From positions 4,836,001 to 4,900,000 of the forward strand of contig CP166298.1 in NCBI GenBank assembly GCA_041281825.1: a stretch of DNA of 64,000 nt, written 5' to 3'. Origin of the DNA: Paenibacillus_D tarimensis_A. GTDB taxonomy: Bacteria > Bacillota > Bacilli > Paenibacillales > Paenibacillaceae. Both the position numbers and the translations under genes were made by a program. This document shows, piece after piece, positions 1-9,160 of the stretch. Under the pieces are notes generated by a model. The model saw only the letters and a list, made by a program, of their open reading frames with translations, was not told the origin of the DNA and searched no databases. The stretch's first letter is position 1; each line of letters starts with the position of its first letter.

Positions 1-3000
1 TGAAACGGGCTGCCCGGCCTGCGGACCGGAAGCTTACGGTTTTGCGCCGGGCCTCGTCATTGCCGACCGGATAGTCGCCGCCGATCACCGCATGGAACGA
101 TACTGCATTGATACCGGTTAGATCGAACACGGCTTCAGCCGGTAAAGAACGCTCCTCCGGCTCAAATGGAACCGCCTGCGCATAATGTTTGCCTTCCAGA
201 TGGACAGGCCCTCCGTAGTAGTCCGCCCCAATCCCGTTTCCGTGATTTACATTACTATAGCGGGCAGGCAATTCCGCCAGATGAATTTTGCCGCCGTCCT
301 TCGTGATTACATACGGGTCGCCCCAAAACACGGTCTTCTTCTTCGCTGCTTCGATTTGAACCTGCAACGACAGCTCACGGATTCCGGTTAAAGGCACATT
401 CACTTCATGCTTACCAAGAATCCAGGCGCCAATCCGTCCTTCAGCCAAAAGGGCTCCATCCCCGCGGACCGCATAAGACAACCGCTTATTGACCGAATCC
501 GCTTCCGGGTACCAGCCGGTCATTACGTTCTTCTGCGGCGGCCAAACCGCGTGTACATCGAGGTTCATCTTTCCGTCCTCGTTATATTTGACATGACGCC
601 CGTCGGCGTCGTCCCGCTCCTGATCATATAGGTGAGAAAATCGGACGACAGCCGTTCCTTCGCACTCGTACCAATCGCAATCGGTAATGAACTGACCCGC
701 CCCGAACGGATCCTTGTTCATTTGACCCGTATGCCGTATCCATTCCTTTGTTGTTGCCTCGAGCCCCTGGTAACCCTGGAAATGATACAAGCAATCAAAG
801 ACATGCTCCTCTTCCGCGAGCAGCGAATCCGCTATTACAACGTAATCGTCGGTCACCGCCGTAAGCCGCCGCTGCCGCACAGGCTCGGAATATTCGCCGA
901 TATCCCCTTGCTTTCTCGTCTCTGCCGGAACAGGCATCTCCCGCCCTTCGATCCAGGCCCGGTCCTCGGGGAACCGTTCCGGATACGGCGTCTGACCGCC
1001 GTACGGCGGATCGCACCAGCGCGCTTTGGTCTCGACAGCACATGCTTGCATCATGCCGCCGCTGTGAAACAACAGCCGATTGGATTCCACAGGTTCCTGC
1101 ATGCGCTGGTCGACGACGACCATATTATGAGCCATGGAAGTCTGCACCCACATCTTGAACATGAAGGAGGCGTAGCCGTACCACGATGCAAAAGGACCGT
1201 AAGCGTTTCTTCCGTATCTGGACAGCGAGACGAGGCCGGTCCGGTCGAAATGGCCGTGATAGCCTCCATGGGAGCCATATTTGATGACCGCCTGAATTTG
1301 TTCGGCCGGCTTCCGCCATTCCGTTTGGGAACGCAGGACACACAGTCCCGCATTGTCCGCATAAGCGGAAAGCCCGTGCGATGTCATATCGGCCATCGGC
1401 AGCCCGCCGATTCCATAAATCAGATCTCGCCGCGATGAAGGAGCATCGCGGATAACCGAAATATACCGCGGATCGCGCCAAATATAATACGCGAGATCGT
1501 ACAGCTGCGCCATATCTTTATCTGTCGAATCGTTCGCGCCGACCAGTATTCCTCTATAATCGATAAAGGGCAGCAGAGCGTCCCACACATCTTTCAGGGA
1601 TCTGTAATTTCGCGAGACCGGTCCGAATTTTCCGAATGACATCCCAAGGAACGGCTTGCCGTCCGGCACCGGCATCGACCACGGCGACAGCATCGCGTTC
1701 CTGTTGTACGAGGCGGGGACATATAGATCCCGCAGGTTGATCCCCCATGGCAAGCAAGCCTGCACAGCACGGGTAAACATCTCGGCGAACAAGATCACAT
1801 AATTGGAAGCGACCTCGAAATACCATCCGTCGTCCATAATACCCGTCGCAATCATATCGGCTACTCCGCCGCTGCCGTGAATGAATCTTTGCACCCAGTG
1901 CATATCCTCGATGGCCAGACTGCACAGCAGTGCGCCGATCATCGCTCCGGAAGGGATATTGTTCGTGTCTCCGTCCGTAACGCTCCAATCGACCTTCCGA
2001 ATGAACAGCCGGAAAGCTTCTTCGATCCGGCGTCGGTCCTCTTCGGTCCAAATATCCGCATCACACAGCAGGTCGTAGCCGGAAGCGACACTAAGGAAAA
2101 ATTCGCCTTCATGAATCAGAACGCCTCCGCAAACCTTCACATCAACCGGGCAAAAGGAAGCGAGTTCATCATCGGACGAACGAATATGAAAAACGGGAGA
2201 CTGCGTGGCCGGATAACCGGCCTCCGGATCGGCGAGCCTCCGCATAAAACATGCCGCTTTCTCAAGAAAATCCCGCCTGCCGGTCAGCTTCCAGGCGACT
2301 GCGGTCTCGAAGAAGCGGAACCGCTCCTGCAATTCAAAGGCATACGCTGCCCCGGCTCCCCGTGTCTCCGGCACAACCCAATCCTCAGCCGACTTGACAT
2401 ATCGGGCAAGCTCTTCCCGGGCCCATTCGAAGGTCTCCGTTTTGCGGAGGACCTCCTCCCATCCCGCCTCCGTATGAATAATATAGGGATGCGGAAGCTT
2501 TCTCACGGTATATAATATTAGCTGCTTCTTGTAATTGGCATCGCCGTTCGGAACCGCATACACCGTCAGTTTCTCGTAGCCGCCCGGCGCCACGACCGCG
2601 CTGACCGCGGCAGTGAGCTCGGCCGAACCGGATTCTCCCGGAGCGAGCACAAGCGACCTCGGTTCGAGATGCACTTCCATCGATTCAAAGCCGTAACGTT
2701 CAATTCCGAGCAATACCGCTTGCGCCTCACCCGATAAATTGGTAATTCGCAACTCGTAACGCGCGGCTTCCCCCGCTTCGACCGCTTTTGATTGCATGGA
2801 CGTACTAAAATCGATATAACCCTTTTTTTTCAGTCGGATTTGCCCGATTACCAGATCCTCACCGGGTTCTCCGTCCACATAACGCGCGCTGATCACTGCT
2901 TTGCGAATAAACCGCCAGAATGCCGAGGTCAACCGCATCGCATCGAATTGCTCGAACGTTACCTCCAACGTCCGGTATCCTTGTCCCGCAACGGTAACAC

Positions 3001-3247
3001 TCGCGGATGTGCAGGCAATGTATTCCGGTCTCCCAATTTCAAGCGGATACACTTGAATAGTAAGCTCAATCGCGCGGCCGGCTCCTTCCGGCAGCTTCAA
3101 CTCAAGCGCGATCGAATCCCAGCACCGCCAATCGTCGGCAGTTTCGTATGTGAAGACCGCTTCTGCAGACGGCTTCAAAATCGCTTGCTCCTGCGATATC
3201 AATTCGAGACCTTGCCACTGTTCCAAATCACTTAAAGCGTTTAACAT
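1..3247 (-). CDS. Heparinase II/III-like polysaccharide lyase with NPCBM-like C-terminus (partial, runs off left edge)
   Basis: Translating the minus strand from an ATG at 3247 gives one frame that stays open to the window edge (over 1080 residues, no stop seen). Around residues 660-730 there is a segment reading GGYHGHFDRTG, then ASWYGYASFMFKMW and TSMAHNMVVVDQR, which matches the heparinase II/III-like beta-sheet domain. The preceding roughly 300 residues have the aromatic-rich helical character of an alpha/alpha toroid lyase. The last visible residues (AEAVFDLTGINAVSFHAVIG) resemble an NPCBM carbohydrate-binding domain that continues off the window. There is no signal peptide, so the protein is probably cytoplasmic and acts on imported uronate-containing oligosaccharides. 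The AGGAAGGGA ribosome binding site lies just upstream of the ATG. The family call is good; the substrate is unknown. Confidence 0.85.
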   Translation of the reverse strand, partial: MLNALSDLEQWQGLELISQEQAILKPSAEAVFTYETADDWRCWDSIALELKLPEGAGRAIELTIQVYPLEIGRPEYIACTSASVTVAGQGYRTLEVTFEQFDAMRLTSAFWRFIRKAVISARYVDGEPGEDLVIGQIRLKKKGYIDFSTSMQSKAVEAGEAARYELRITNLSGEAQAVLLGIERYGFESMEVHLEPRSLVLAPGESGSAELTAAVSAVVAPGGYEKLTVYAVPNGDANYKKQLILYTVRKLPHPYIIHTEAGWEEVLRKTETFEWAREELARYVKSAEDWVVPETRGAGAAYAFELQERFRFFETAVAWKLTGRRDFLEKAACFMRRLADPEAGYPATQSPVFHIRSSDDELASFCPVDVKVCGGVLIHEGEFFLSVASGYDLLCDADIWTEEDRRRIEEAFRLFIRKVDWSVTDGDTNNIPSGAMIGALLCSLAIEDMHWVQRFIHGSGGVADMIATGIMDDGWYFEVASNYVILFAEMFTRAVQACLPWGINLRDLYVPASYNRNAMLSPWSMPVPDGKPFLGMSFGKFGPVSRNYRSLKDVWDALLPFIDYRGILVGANDSTDKDMAQLYDLAYYIWRDPRYISVIRDAPSSRRDLIYGIGGLPMADMTSHGLSAYADNAGLCVLRSQTEWRKPAEQIQAVIKYGSHGGYHGHFDRTGLVSLSRYGRNAYGPFASWYGYASFMFKMWVQTSMAHNMVVVDQRMQEPVESNRLLFHSGGMMQACAVETKARWCDPPYGGQTPYPERFPEDRAWIEGREMPVPAETRKQGDIGEYSEPVRQRRLTAVTDDYVVIADSLLAEEEHVFDCLYHFQGYQGLEATTKEWIRHTGQMNKDPFGAGQFITDCDWYECEGTAVVRFSHLYDQERDDADGRHVKYNEDGKMNLDVHAVWPPQKNVMTGWYPEADSVNKRLSYAVRGDGALLAEGRIGAWILGKHEVNVPLTGIRELSLQVQIEAAKKKTVFWGDPYVITKDGGKIHLAELPARYSNVNHGNGIGADYYGGPVHLEGKHYAQAVPFEPEERSLPAEAVFDLTGINAVSFHAVIGGDYPVGNDEARRKTVSFRSAGRAARF

Positions 3248-3407
3248 CGAATTCGTCCCTTCCTGAATGACTTTAACTATAACTATCTTGCCTGAACATA
3301 CCGCCCGAAGCTAGTGTTAATATGAATGAATTGTTAGGATTTCGTGTTTTGCGGACTTTAAAATTTAATGATGTCATTAACTTTTAATTATTCGCCGTTC
3401 AGGGTCG

Positions 3408-3435
3408 TTGCCGCATGCGGCAAGGATAGCTATCC
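3408..3435. repeat. Two adjacent perfect palindromes
   Basis: TTGCCGCATGCGGCAA (3408-3423) is followed directly by GGATAGCTATCC (3424-3435). Both are exact self-complementary sequences. A partial copy of the first core (CCGCATGCG) recurs at about 3450. They could be protein-binding sites or a cruciform-prone repeat unit. Confidence 0.7.
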
Positions 3436-3500
3436 CACATGCCCGAACTCCGCATGCGAGAACAAAGCCACCCTTACGGACGAAAACGCCGTATAATGAA

Positions 3501-3700
3501 GTAAACCTCAATAATAATGAGCTTTGGCTCACTATTAATTAGCATCAATGACCATATTGAGCAAATAGTGAGCTAATCCTCATTAATAAGGAAGTTGGCT
3601 GCGCTATTATTGAGGTTTACCTCAGTATTTGCTTCTTGCTAGCTGTAGACATCCTTATAAAATGAGGTTTGACTCAGTATTAGTGAGTTTTGTTCAATAA
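3501..3700. repeat. Cluster of TGAG...CTCA palindromes nested in a 16-bp inverted repeat
   Basis: GTAAACCTCAATAATA at 3501-3516 is exactly reverse-complemented at 3605-3620. Inside and beyond it are short hairpins: TGAGCTTTGGCTCA (3518-3531), AATAGTGAGC at 3564-3573 complementary to GCTCACTATT at 3527-3536, TGAGGTTTACCTCA (3611-3624), TGAGGTTTGACTCA (3663-3676) and a degenerate TGAGTTTTGTTCA near 3684. Each unit is flanked by AATA/TATT-type sequence. This is an iterated intergenic palindrome of unknown function. Confidence 0.75.
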
Positions 3701-3832
3701 TTCAAGGCACTGCCGCAAATCCATACTGCTCGAGCGTTCTGCCCCCTCATTTTTATACTTTGCCGATACGATTTGCGGCGGAGCTTCGTATCGCAGAGAA
3801 TGGTAAGCAGATATAAAGCGATATTTATAAAA

Positions 3833-3865
3833 AAATACGCAGCCTCTCAATGAGACTGCGTATTT
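3833..3865 (-). terminator. Rho-independent terminator after the phosphatase gene
   Basis: AAATACGCAG pairs with CTGCGTATTT around an inner CTC/GAG and a TCAAT loop. Read on the minus strand the stem is followed by a run of T. It ends the 12878-to-3874 operon. Confidence 0.85.
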
Positions 3866-3873
3866 CATACTTT

Positions 3874-4779
3874 TTACAGCACAACCTCTCCATCGTACTG
3901 CCTGATCCACGTGTCGAAATGACGGTTGCCCTCCTTGAGGCGTATGACACGGGCGCCTCGCTTCAGCTTGCCGTAACAGTTAAATCCCGATATACGTCCA
4001 AAACAAAGCTCGATGCCATGCAGCGTACCGCAATAATCGTTATCGTGATCGTGACCGACGAAGACGCCCATCACATCGCCCATTTCCACCATTGCCGCGA
4101 ATAGGCCTGAATTGATTTTGGCACATTCGATATTTTCGAATTTATGGCCTTTGACGGTACCCTTCTGCCATACCTCTGCGTACTCCGGCAGAGGAATATG
4201 GAAAAAGGCGAGAGCGGGAAGCGGCCCTCCGCTAGTCTCGCGGAGCAGACGGGACTGTCCGATGTACCAATTGATCTGATCAGCATGGATCCACTCGTAA
4301 CCCCCGACAGACTCCGGCGCCGTCATCCCCGAATCGAGAAAATACAATGCCGCGGCCTCATGTACTCCTGAAGCGGCCTTCACGGTCAGCACATAATTGC
4401 CGACGCCGCTTAGTTCCGTCGGTCCCGACTGAGCCAGGCAGGCTGCGCTCTCTTGTGCGATTGCCAGCAGTTCCTCCTTCGTCACATCCCCTTCCGCATC
4501 GTGATTGCCGAATACCGCCGCCCAGGGGATACCGGTAGCCGTGACCGGCGCGATCGCCCTGCGAAACGAAGCGGCCGGATCCCTGACCCCTTCGCTCCAA
4601 ATCATATCGCCGGTCAGAACGATAAGGTCCGGCCGTTCAGTTTCTACTACCCGGATCACCAACTCATTCGTCTTGGTATCCCACTCTTTCTCCTCGTCCT
4701 TGCCGTCACCGATGTGCATATCCGTGAACTGCACGATCGTGAACGTTCCATCGTTGCGAAATGTCAGATTGGCGCTCAT
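3874..4779 (-). CDS. Calcineurin-like metallophosphoesterase
   Basis: The 301-residue protein carries the dinuclear metal motifs of the calcineurin-like phosphoesterases in order: DMH (residues 20-22), GD (57-58), GNHD (91-94), a histidine in HIPLPEY near 195, and GHDHDND near 241. It has no signal peptide and should act in the cytoplasm. It is the last gene of the operon, 18 bases after the GH4 gene, with a GGAAAGGAAGGG ribosome binding site. In this context it may dephosphorylate a sugar phosphate or nucleotide, but the substrate cannot be read from sequence. Confidence 0.88.
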   Translation of the reverse strand: MSANLTFRNDGTFTIVQFTDMHIGDGKDEEKEWDTKTNELVIRVVETERPDLIVLTGDMIWSEGVRDPAASFRRAIAPVTATGIPWAAVFGNHDAEGDVTKEELLAIAQESAACLAQSGPTELSGVGNYVLTVKAASGVHEAAALYFLDSGMTAPESVGGYEWIHADQINWYIGQSRLLRETSGGPLPALAFFHIPLPEYAEVWQKGTVKGHKFENIECAKINSGLFAAMVEMGDVMGVFVGHDHDNDYCGTLHGIELCFGRISGFNCYGKLKRGARVIRLKEGNRHFDTWIRQYDGEVVL

Positions 4780-4797
4780 AAGTCCCTTCCTTTCCGT

Positions 4798-6168
4798 CTA
4801 CTTCCAGTCCCCCAAGTGTTCCCGGTATGCATTTGTATAGTCGTTAACGAGCCGCTTTGCAAGGGAATAAGAGCCGACAAGCGGATGAATCATCAGCGCT
4901 TCGACAGCCAGCTCCTTTGATTGGTGCCGGACCGCTTCCACGGTCAAACGTTCGAACCGCTTCACGCTTTTCATGAGCAGATACATATTTTCAGGCACCG
5001 CGCCGATTTTCACCGGCTCCGCGCCTTGCTCCGTAATCCTGCAGGAAACTTCCACGACGTCCTCATCCTCGAATCCGGCAATGCTGCCCGCGTTCGGCAC
5101 GGAAAGCACGATGTCGTTCTGCGCTCCGGTTTGCAGCGATTCGACGAAATCGAGCATGACCCCGGCATAGCCGAGCGACTCCGGCAGCTGCAGCTCCCCG
5201 GGCGCCGGCAGCGGCTTCGATCCGGAGTCCGTTTCAATGGCCATATAAGACGCTTCCCGTTTTTGGGTATAGTAGAGGTAGGTTTGAACAGCCTGATCCG
5301 GGCATGCTTCGATGTCGATCTCTTTCAGCGCCGCGAGCATTTCCTTGTTGTTTTGCGCAATCATTTGTCCGCGGGTCAAACCCGATTTGACGATATTGTC
5401 GAGCGCGATTTCGCGATGATAGTAATAATAGAGGTATTCGTTAGGAAGGTAAGGAAGCGTCCGCAGCAGGCCGCTGTCGAACATCTTGAGCTCATCGATC
5501 CGGGAGAGGAGTGATTCGTCGTTTTTCAATTGCTCCAATCGATCCTCGCCTTTGTATACGACCTTGCTCATCCAGGAAAGATGGTTCAGTCCGAAAAATT
5601 CCACATAGAGCTCCTTCGGATGGGCGCCGAGCGCTTCCGCCAAGCGCAGCTTCGTATGGCTCGGGGTATCGCAAATGCCGATCACACGGTCATAACCTGC
5701 GCTGCGCAGCGCCTGCGTGACAAGCCCTGACGGGTTCGAGAAATTGAAAATCCAGGCTTGCGGAGCAAGCTCTTTGGCCAGCTTGCAATAATGCATCAGC
5801 ACGGGGATCGTGCGGACCGCCATTGAGAAGCCTGCGGGACCGGTCGTCTCCTGGCCGATGACGCCGCAATTTAACGCGATCTGTTCGTCGGTGCAGCGGG
5901 AAGGTTCTTTGCCGACGCGGATCGTAGTGACGATATAGTCCGCATCCTTCAACGCTTCGCGGCTGTCCGACGTCGTTTCCAGCCGCAAATCGATTCCGCT
6001 TCGTTCAACCACAATCCGGCACAGTTTGCCAATGATTTCAAGCTGTTCTTCATCCGAATCCTGAAGCACCAATGTCGTAATCCCCGTTTGCTCCGCTTTG
6101 AGCGTCAAGCTTTTTGTAAAAAGCACGGCTCTGACGCCGCCTCCGCCGATCAACGTTAACTTTTTCAT
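4798..6168 (-). CDS. Family 4 glycosidase (6-phospho-beta-glucosidase-like)
   Basis: A 456-residue NAD-dependent GH4 enzyme. It starts with a Rossmann loop (IGGGGVRA), then has QETTGPAGFSMAVRTIPV (about 108-125), NFSNPSG (about 140), CDTP (about 165) and FGLNHLSW (about 190), where the Cys and His are expected metal ligands. The ETTGPAG segment is typical of the 6-phospho-beta-glucosidase branch. The CDTP motif differs from the CNVP motif reported for well-studied members. GH4 enzymes oxidise C3 of the sugar via NAD and a divalent metal and eliminate the aglycone. The start codon overlaps the stop of the upstream kinase gene (ATGA), so the two are translationally coupled. Because uptake here is by an ABC importer rather than a PTS, the phosphorylated substrate would need a kinase. 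Confidence 0.9.
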   Translation of the reverse strand: MKKLTLIGGGGVRAVLFTKSLTLKAEQTGITTLVLQDSDEEQLEIIGKLCRIVVERSGIDLRLETTSDSREALKDADYIVTTIRVGKEPSRCTDEQIALNCGVIGQETTGPAGFSMAVRTIPVLMHYCKLAKELAPQAWIFNFSNPSGLVTQALRSAGYDRVIGICDTPSHTKLRLAEALGAHPKELYVEFFGLNHLSWMSKVVYKGEDRLEQLKNDESLLSRIDELKMFDSGLLRTLPYLPNEYLYYYYHREIALDNIVKSGLTRGQMIAQNNKEMLAALKEIDIEACPDQAVQTYLYYTQKREASYMAIETDSGSKPLPAPGELQLPESLGYAGVMLDFVESLQTGAQNDIVLSVPNAGSIAGFEDEDVVEVSCRITEQGAEPVKIGAVPENMYLLMKSVKRFERLTVEAVRHQSKELAVEALMIHPLVGSYSLAKRLVNDYTNAYREHLGDWK

Positions 6169-7127
6169 CCTTCCACCTCTCCTTGGTCCGTTCCCGCACC
6201 TATGTGCCCTGCTATAAATTGCAGCATCGTTTCCCGATCAGCCGTACCCGTATTTCCTCCATATGCGCCAACGGATAACGCGCCGCAAGCATTGCCGTAT
6301 ACGAGACATTCCTCCGTTTCTTTGCCCGTCAGATAACCATAAATATAGCCGGCGTTAAAGGAATCCCCCGCCCCCGTCGTATCCAGCGGGTTGACCTTGA
6401 AACCCGGATGGTAAGCATGTTTTCCGTTGACGACCGACACAGCCCCCTTAGAGCCGAGCTTCACAACCACATGACCGGCATATTTCGAAATCAGCCCGGC
6501 GGCTTCCTCCACGGTCGCGCAGCCGGTATAATGCATTGCTTCGGTTTCATTCATGAATAGAATGTCAATCTTGCCCGCCAGTTCCAGGAGGCCCCGATAC
6601 CATTCACCGGTATTGTCCCAACCCGTATCCATGGATACGGTTGCACCGTATTCTTTTAGCTCTTCAACCGCTCCTGCAAATTCCGCATGGTTTGCGCTCC
6701 CTTTGTAACTCGTCAAGTGTACATGCCGTCCGCCCTCGGCAACGCCTTTCATGTCGATCCGCCGCAAACTCAGCTCGGCATTCGAACCCGCATAGGTGAT
6801 AAACGAACGGTCTTTTTCCGGGCGAAGGGCGATCGTAATGCCCGTACGGTTCGTTTCGCTGAATACCATAGACCCGGTATCGATTCCGTGCCGCTCAAGC
6901 TCATTCAGCAAATACTGCCCGTAGTAGTCTTTGCCCAATATGCCGTGAAAAGAAAGCTTCAATCCGAGTTTGGCAAGTGCAAGGCCGAACAGCGCCGCTC
7001 CGCCGCCGATGTACGTCAGCATGTTCTCGACAAATACTTCTTGTCCGGGAAGCGGCGGTTCGCCGTAACCGACAACTATCAAATCGATATTGACATCCCC
7101 AATGACAACAGCATCGAATGTTTTCAA
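6165..7127 (-). CDS. PfkB-family carbohydrate kinase
   Basis: A 320-residue ribokinase-like protein. The N-terminal part shows GDVNIDLIV and the GGGAALFGLALAKLG substrate-side glycine motif. The C-terminal signature DTTGAGDSFNAGY (about 250-262) carries the catalytic Asp in the anion hole. It starts with TTG behind GAGAGGCGA and overlaps the GH4 gene by four bases. It would phosphorylate a sugar in the cytoplasm using ATP. Its tight coupling to a GH4 enzyme that normally wants a 6-phosphorylated glycoside suggests it may supply that substrate, or alternatively phosphorylate the released monosaccharide. Confidence 0.9.
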   Translation of the reverse strand: MKTFDAVVIGDVNIDLIVVGYGEPPLPGQEVFVENMLTYIGGGAALFGLALAKLGLKLSFHGILGKDYYGQYLLNELERHGIDTGSMVFSETNRTGITIALRPEKDRSFITYAGSNAELSLRRIDMKGVAEGGRHVHLTSYKGSANHAEFAGAVEELKEYGATVSMDTGWDNTGEWYRGLLELAGKIDILFMNETEAMHYTGCATVEEAAGLISKYAGHVVVKLGSKGAVSVVNGKHAYHPGFKVNPLDTTGAGDSFNAGYIYGYLTGKETEECLVYGNACGALSVGAYGGNTGTADRETMLQFIAGHIGAGTDQGEVEG

Positions 7128-7160
7128 ACGATCGCCTCTCTTATCCGATATTCCTTATCT

Positions 7161-8180
7161 TTAATGACTCGTTCGTTCTTTAAGCGATTTGCAGCTTTCG
7201 CGGACAACCATCCGGTGTTCCATAATAATGTCCCCGTTTGGCTCGTAAGTCTCGTCAATCAGCTTCAACATGGTCTCGACGGTCAGCTTACCCATTTCAT
7301 GGATCGGTTGTTCCATCGAAGTCAACCTCGGACGAATCAGTTCGGTTAATTGACTTCCATCGAATCCGATTACCGATACATCGTCAGGAACCTTCAGGCC
7401 GCGGTCGTATAGGCAATTCATCGCTCCAAGCGCCATGTCGTCGCTCACTGCAAAGACCGCTGTCGGCGGTTCGTGCCCAAGCAGCTCGCCCATCAGTTCA
7501 TATCCGCTGCGCACCTTGTAATCGCCGAAACGGATCAACTCGTAAATGATTCCAACGCCATGGTCCGACAGCGCATTCCGATAGCCGCTGTAACGGTTTT
7601 GTCCCGAAGTGATGTCTCTCATGTCTCCGCCGATAAAGCCAATCCTCCTGTGCCCCAATCCGATCAAATACGCCGTCGCATCGTAGGCCGCTTTGTAATC
7701 GTCGATGATAATGGAGGTGAATTTCTGATCGGCCGGCTTTACACTGGAGAAAATGACCGGAATTTGCAGATTGTTGATGAACGTTCGTATTTCCGGGTTG
7801 ATCTTCTCATGCATGATAATGATGCCTTCCACCCGCATCTCTTGAAATATATTTAAATATTTATACTCTTTTTCGATATTTTCGATGATATTGCATACCA
7901 GCAGATTATATCCGTTCGAGCTTGCCGTCTCCTCAATGCTGCTTAGAATGGTCGAGTAAAAGCTGGACGTCAGATCCGGTACGATGACGCCGATGAGATT
8001 CGTTTTTCTGCGCACCAAGCTTCGCGCAATATGACTGGGCGCGTAGCCCAGTTCTTTGATTGCCTGGTTCACGCGCTCTTTCAGATCGTCTTTGACATAT
8101 TTCTCGCCGTTTAGAACTCTCGACACTGTGGTAACGGACACGCCCGCCCTCTTGGCAACGTCTTTAATCTTTGGTGCCAT
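7161..8180 (-). CDS. LacI-family transcriptional regulator 1
   Basis: Residues 4-25 form the LacI helix-turn-helix (IKDVAKRAGVSVTTVSRVLN), followed by the hinge (ARSLVRRKTNLIGVIVPD) and a periplasmic-binding-protein-like effector domain. The ATG at 8180 is preferred over a GTG nine bases upstream because AGGTGA is five bases before it. It sits inside the operon for importer 1. The two TGGTATCG-centred operators at 11956 and 12974 are the obvious targets, so it likely represses the operon until a transport or breakdown product binds. Confidence 0.9.
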   Translation of the reverse strand: MAPKIKDVAKRAGVSVTTVSRVLNGEKYVKDDLKERVNQAIKELGYAPSHIARSLVRRKTNLIGVIVPDLTSSFYSTILSSIEETASSNGYNLLVCNIIENIEKEYKYLNIFQEMRVEGIIIMHEKINPEIRTFINNLQIPVIFSSVKPADQKFTSIIIDDYKAAYDATAYLIGLGHRRIGFIGGDMRDITSGQNRYSGYRNALSDHGVGIIYELIRFGDYKVRSGYELMGELLGHEPPTAVFAVSDDMALGAMNCLYDRGLKVPDDVSVIGFDGSQLTELIRPRLTSMEQPIHEMGKLTVETMLKLIDETYEPNGDIIMEHRMVVRESCKSLKERTSH

Positions 8181-8241
8181 GTGTATCACCTGACCTTCAT
8201 TCTCTATCTGCTATCGCAATGGTCTGAATATTATGTGAAAC

Positions 8242-9135
8242 TTATAAACTCTTAGAAATGAACAAAGGCTGGGAAAAAGCGGCAAAGCCGCCTTCGAGAT
8301 AAACCGAGAAACGAACATATTGTTCGTCTCCTTTGCACTCGTACGCCACCCGCTTCATTCGGCCCGTCTCTTCGTAGAGTACTTTGCCGTCTCTTCCAAA
8401 TAGCGTAACATACTTATACATGGCGTCCAACAAGGGATTGGAGCGAAGATCCGCAACGATCGTGCTGCCTTCCGTACGGATTGCGTCGAATCCGTATCCG
8501 GTGGATACGTAGAAGCTTCCGTTTGTAATCGCAGACGTGATCGATTCATTGGTGTTGTCTTCGGCGAGCACCATGTTCCACACCCGCTTTTCCTGTCCGT
8601 ACACATGGGAGTCGTCATTGCCGAACCCCCATACTTTCCGTCCTGCCGACAACAGGGCGTCCCATTTATCGAAAGCGATGTCGTATTCCGGATTGCCGTC
8701 TCCGTTGAACACTTCGATACCTGTATAGCTTTGCAGCCGCAGCATATCCTCCAATGTCCAATAATTCGAAAAATACCGGTTCGGGTGAACCAGTACGGAG
8801 AAGCCGCCGTTAGCCACGGTCATATCCGTCAGACGCTGATAGTTCTCAATCGAAAACGTATTCGAGTAATCCGTCATGATGGACGGAGGCGGATTGACGA
8901 GAAGCATATGTGTTTGCCTGCTGCTGACCTCGATAGCTTCAAAAACCGTGGGAATCCGCCGTTCCATGGCGTGCTTCGTTATGATGTCGTGGTCGGATAT
9001 GCCCAGAAAGTCGTAATCTTCATACATCTTGTACACCGTTTCGAGAGGAAACCAGCCGTCGCTGTCCGAAGTATGATTATGAAACGCTCCCCTCAGCCAT
9101 TTCCCGGATTTGTCATAGGGATTAATGATTTTCAA
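8242..9135 (-). CDS. PHP-domain metal-dependent phosphoesterase-like protein
   Basis: The 297-residue protein shows the PHP fold motifs: FHNHTSDSDGW near residue 18, GISDHD near 45, LVHPN near 110, EVFNGDG near 140 and GFGNDDSHVYG near 170, together giving a trinuclear metal site. A roughly 90-residue beta-rich tail follows. No signal peptide. It starts with TTG about 11 bases after GGAAAGAGG. PHP proteins hydrolyse phosphoesters. With a kinase and a second phosphatase in the same operon it may process a phosphorylated sugar intermediate; this is inference. Confidence 0.85.
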   Translation of the reverse strand: MKIINPYDKSGKWLRGAFHNHTSDSDGWFPLETVYKMYEDYDFLGISDHDIITKHAMERRIPTVFEAIEVSSRQTHMLLVNPPPSIMTDYSNTFSIENYQRLTDMTVANGGFSVLVHPNRYFSNYWTLEDMLRLQSYTGIEVFNGDGNPEYDIAFDKWDALLSAGRKVWGFGNDDSHVYGQEKRVWNMVLAEDNTNESITSAITNGSFYVSTGYGFDAIRTEGSTIVADLRSNPLLDAMYKYVTLFGRDGKVLYEETGRMKRVAYECKGDEQYVRFSVYLEGGFAAFSQPLFISKSL

Positions 9136-9160
9136 GCAGAATCATTCCTCTTTCCTGCGT

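Larger units (their letters stand above)
3248..3832. other. Gene-free stretch rich in palindromes
   Basis: No convincing gene is seen between the heparinase-like start and the phosphatase terminator. The upstream promoter of the heparinase gene must lie at its left end. The rest holds a double perfect palindrome (3408-3435) and a cluster of TGAG/CTCA palindromes (3501-3700), described separately. The short reading frames here have no ribosome binding site or recognisable protein. Confidence 0.6.

Noticed and set aside
632..2515. Long plus-strand open frames opposite the heparinase-like gene
   Set aside because: They are antisense to a well-supported minus-strand frame with recognisable domain motifs; their composition is that of a GC-rich shadow.
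3680..3910. A 76-codon minus-strand frame overlapping the phosphatase 3' end
   Set aside because: It runs through the terminator and has no ribosome binding site or protein-like pattern.
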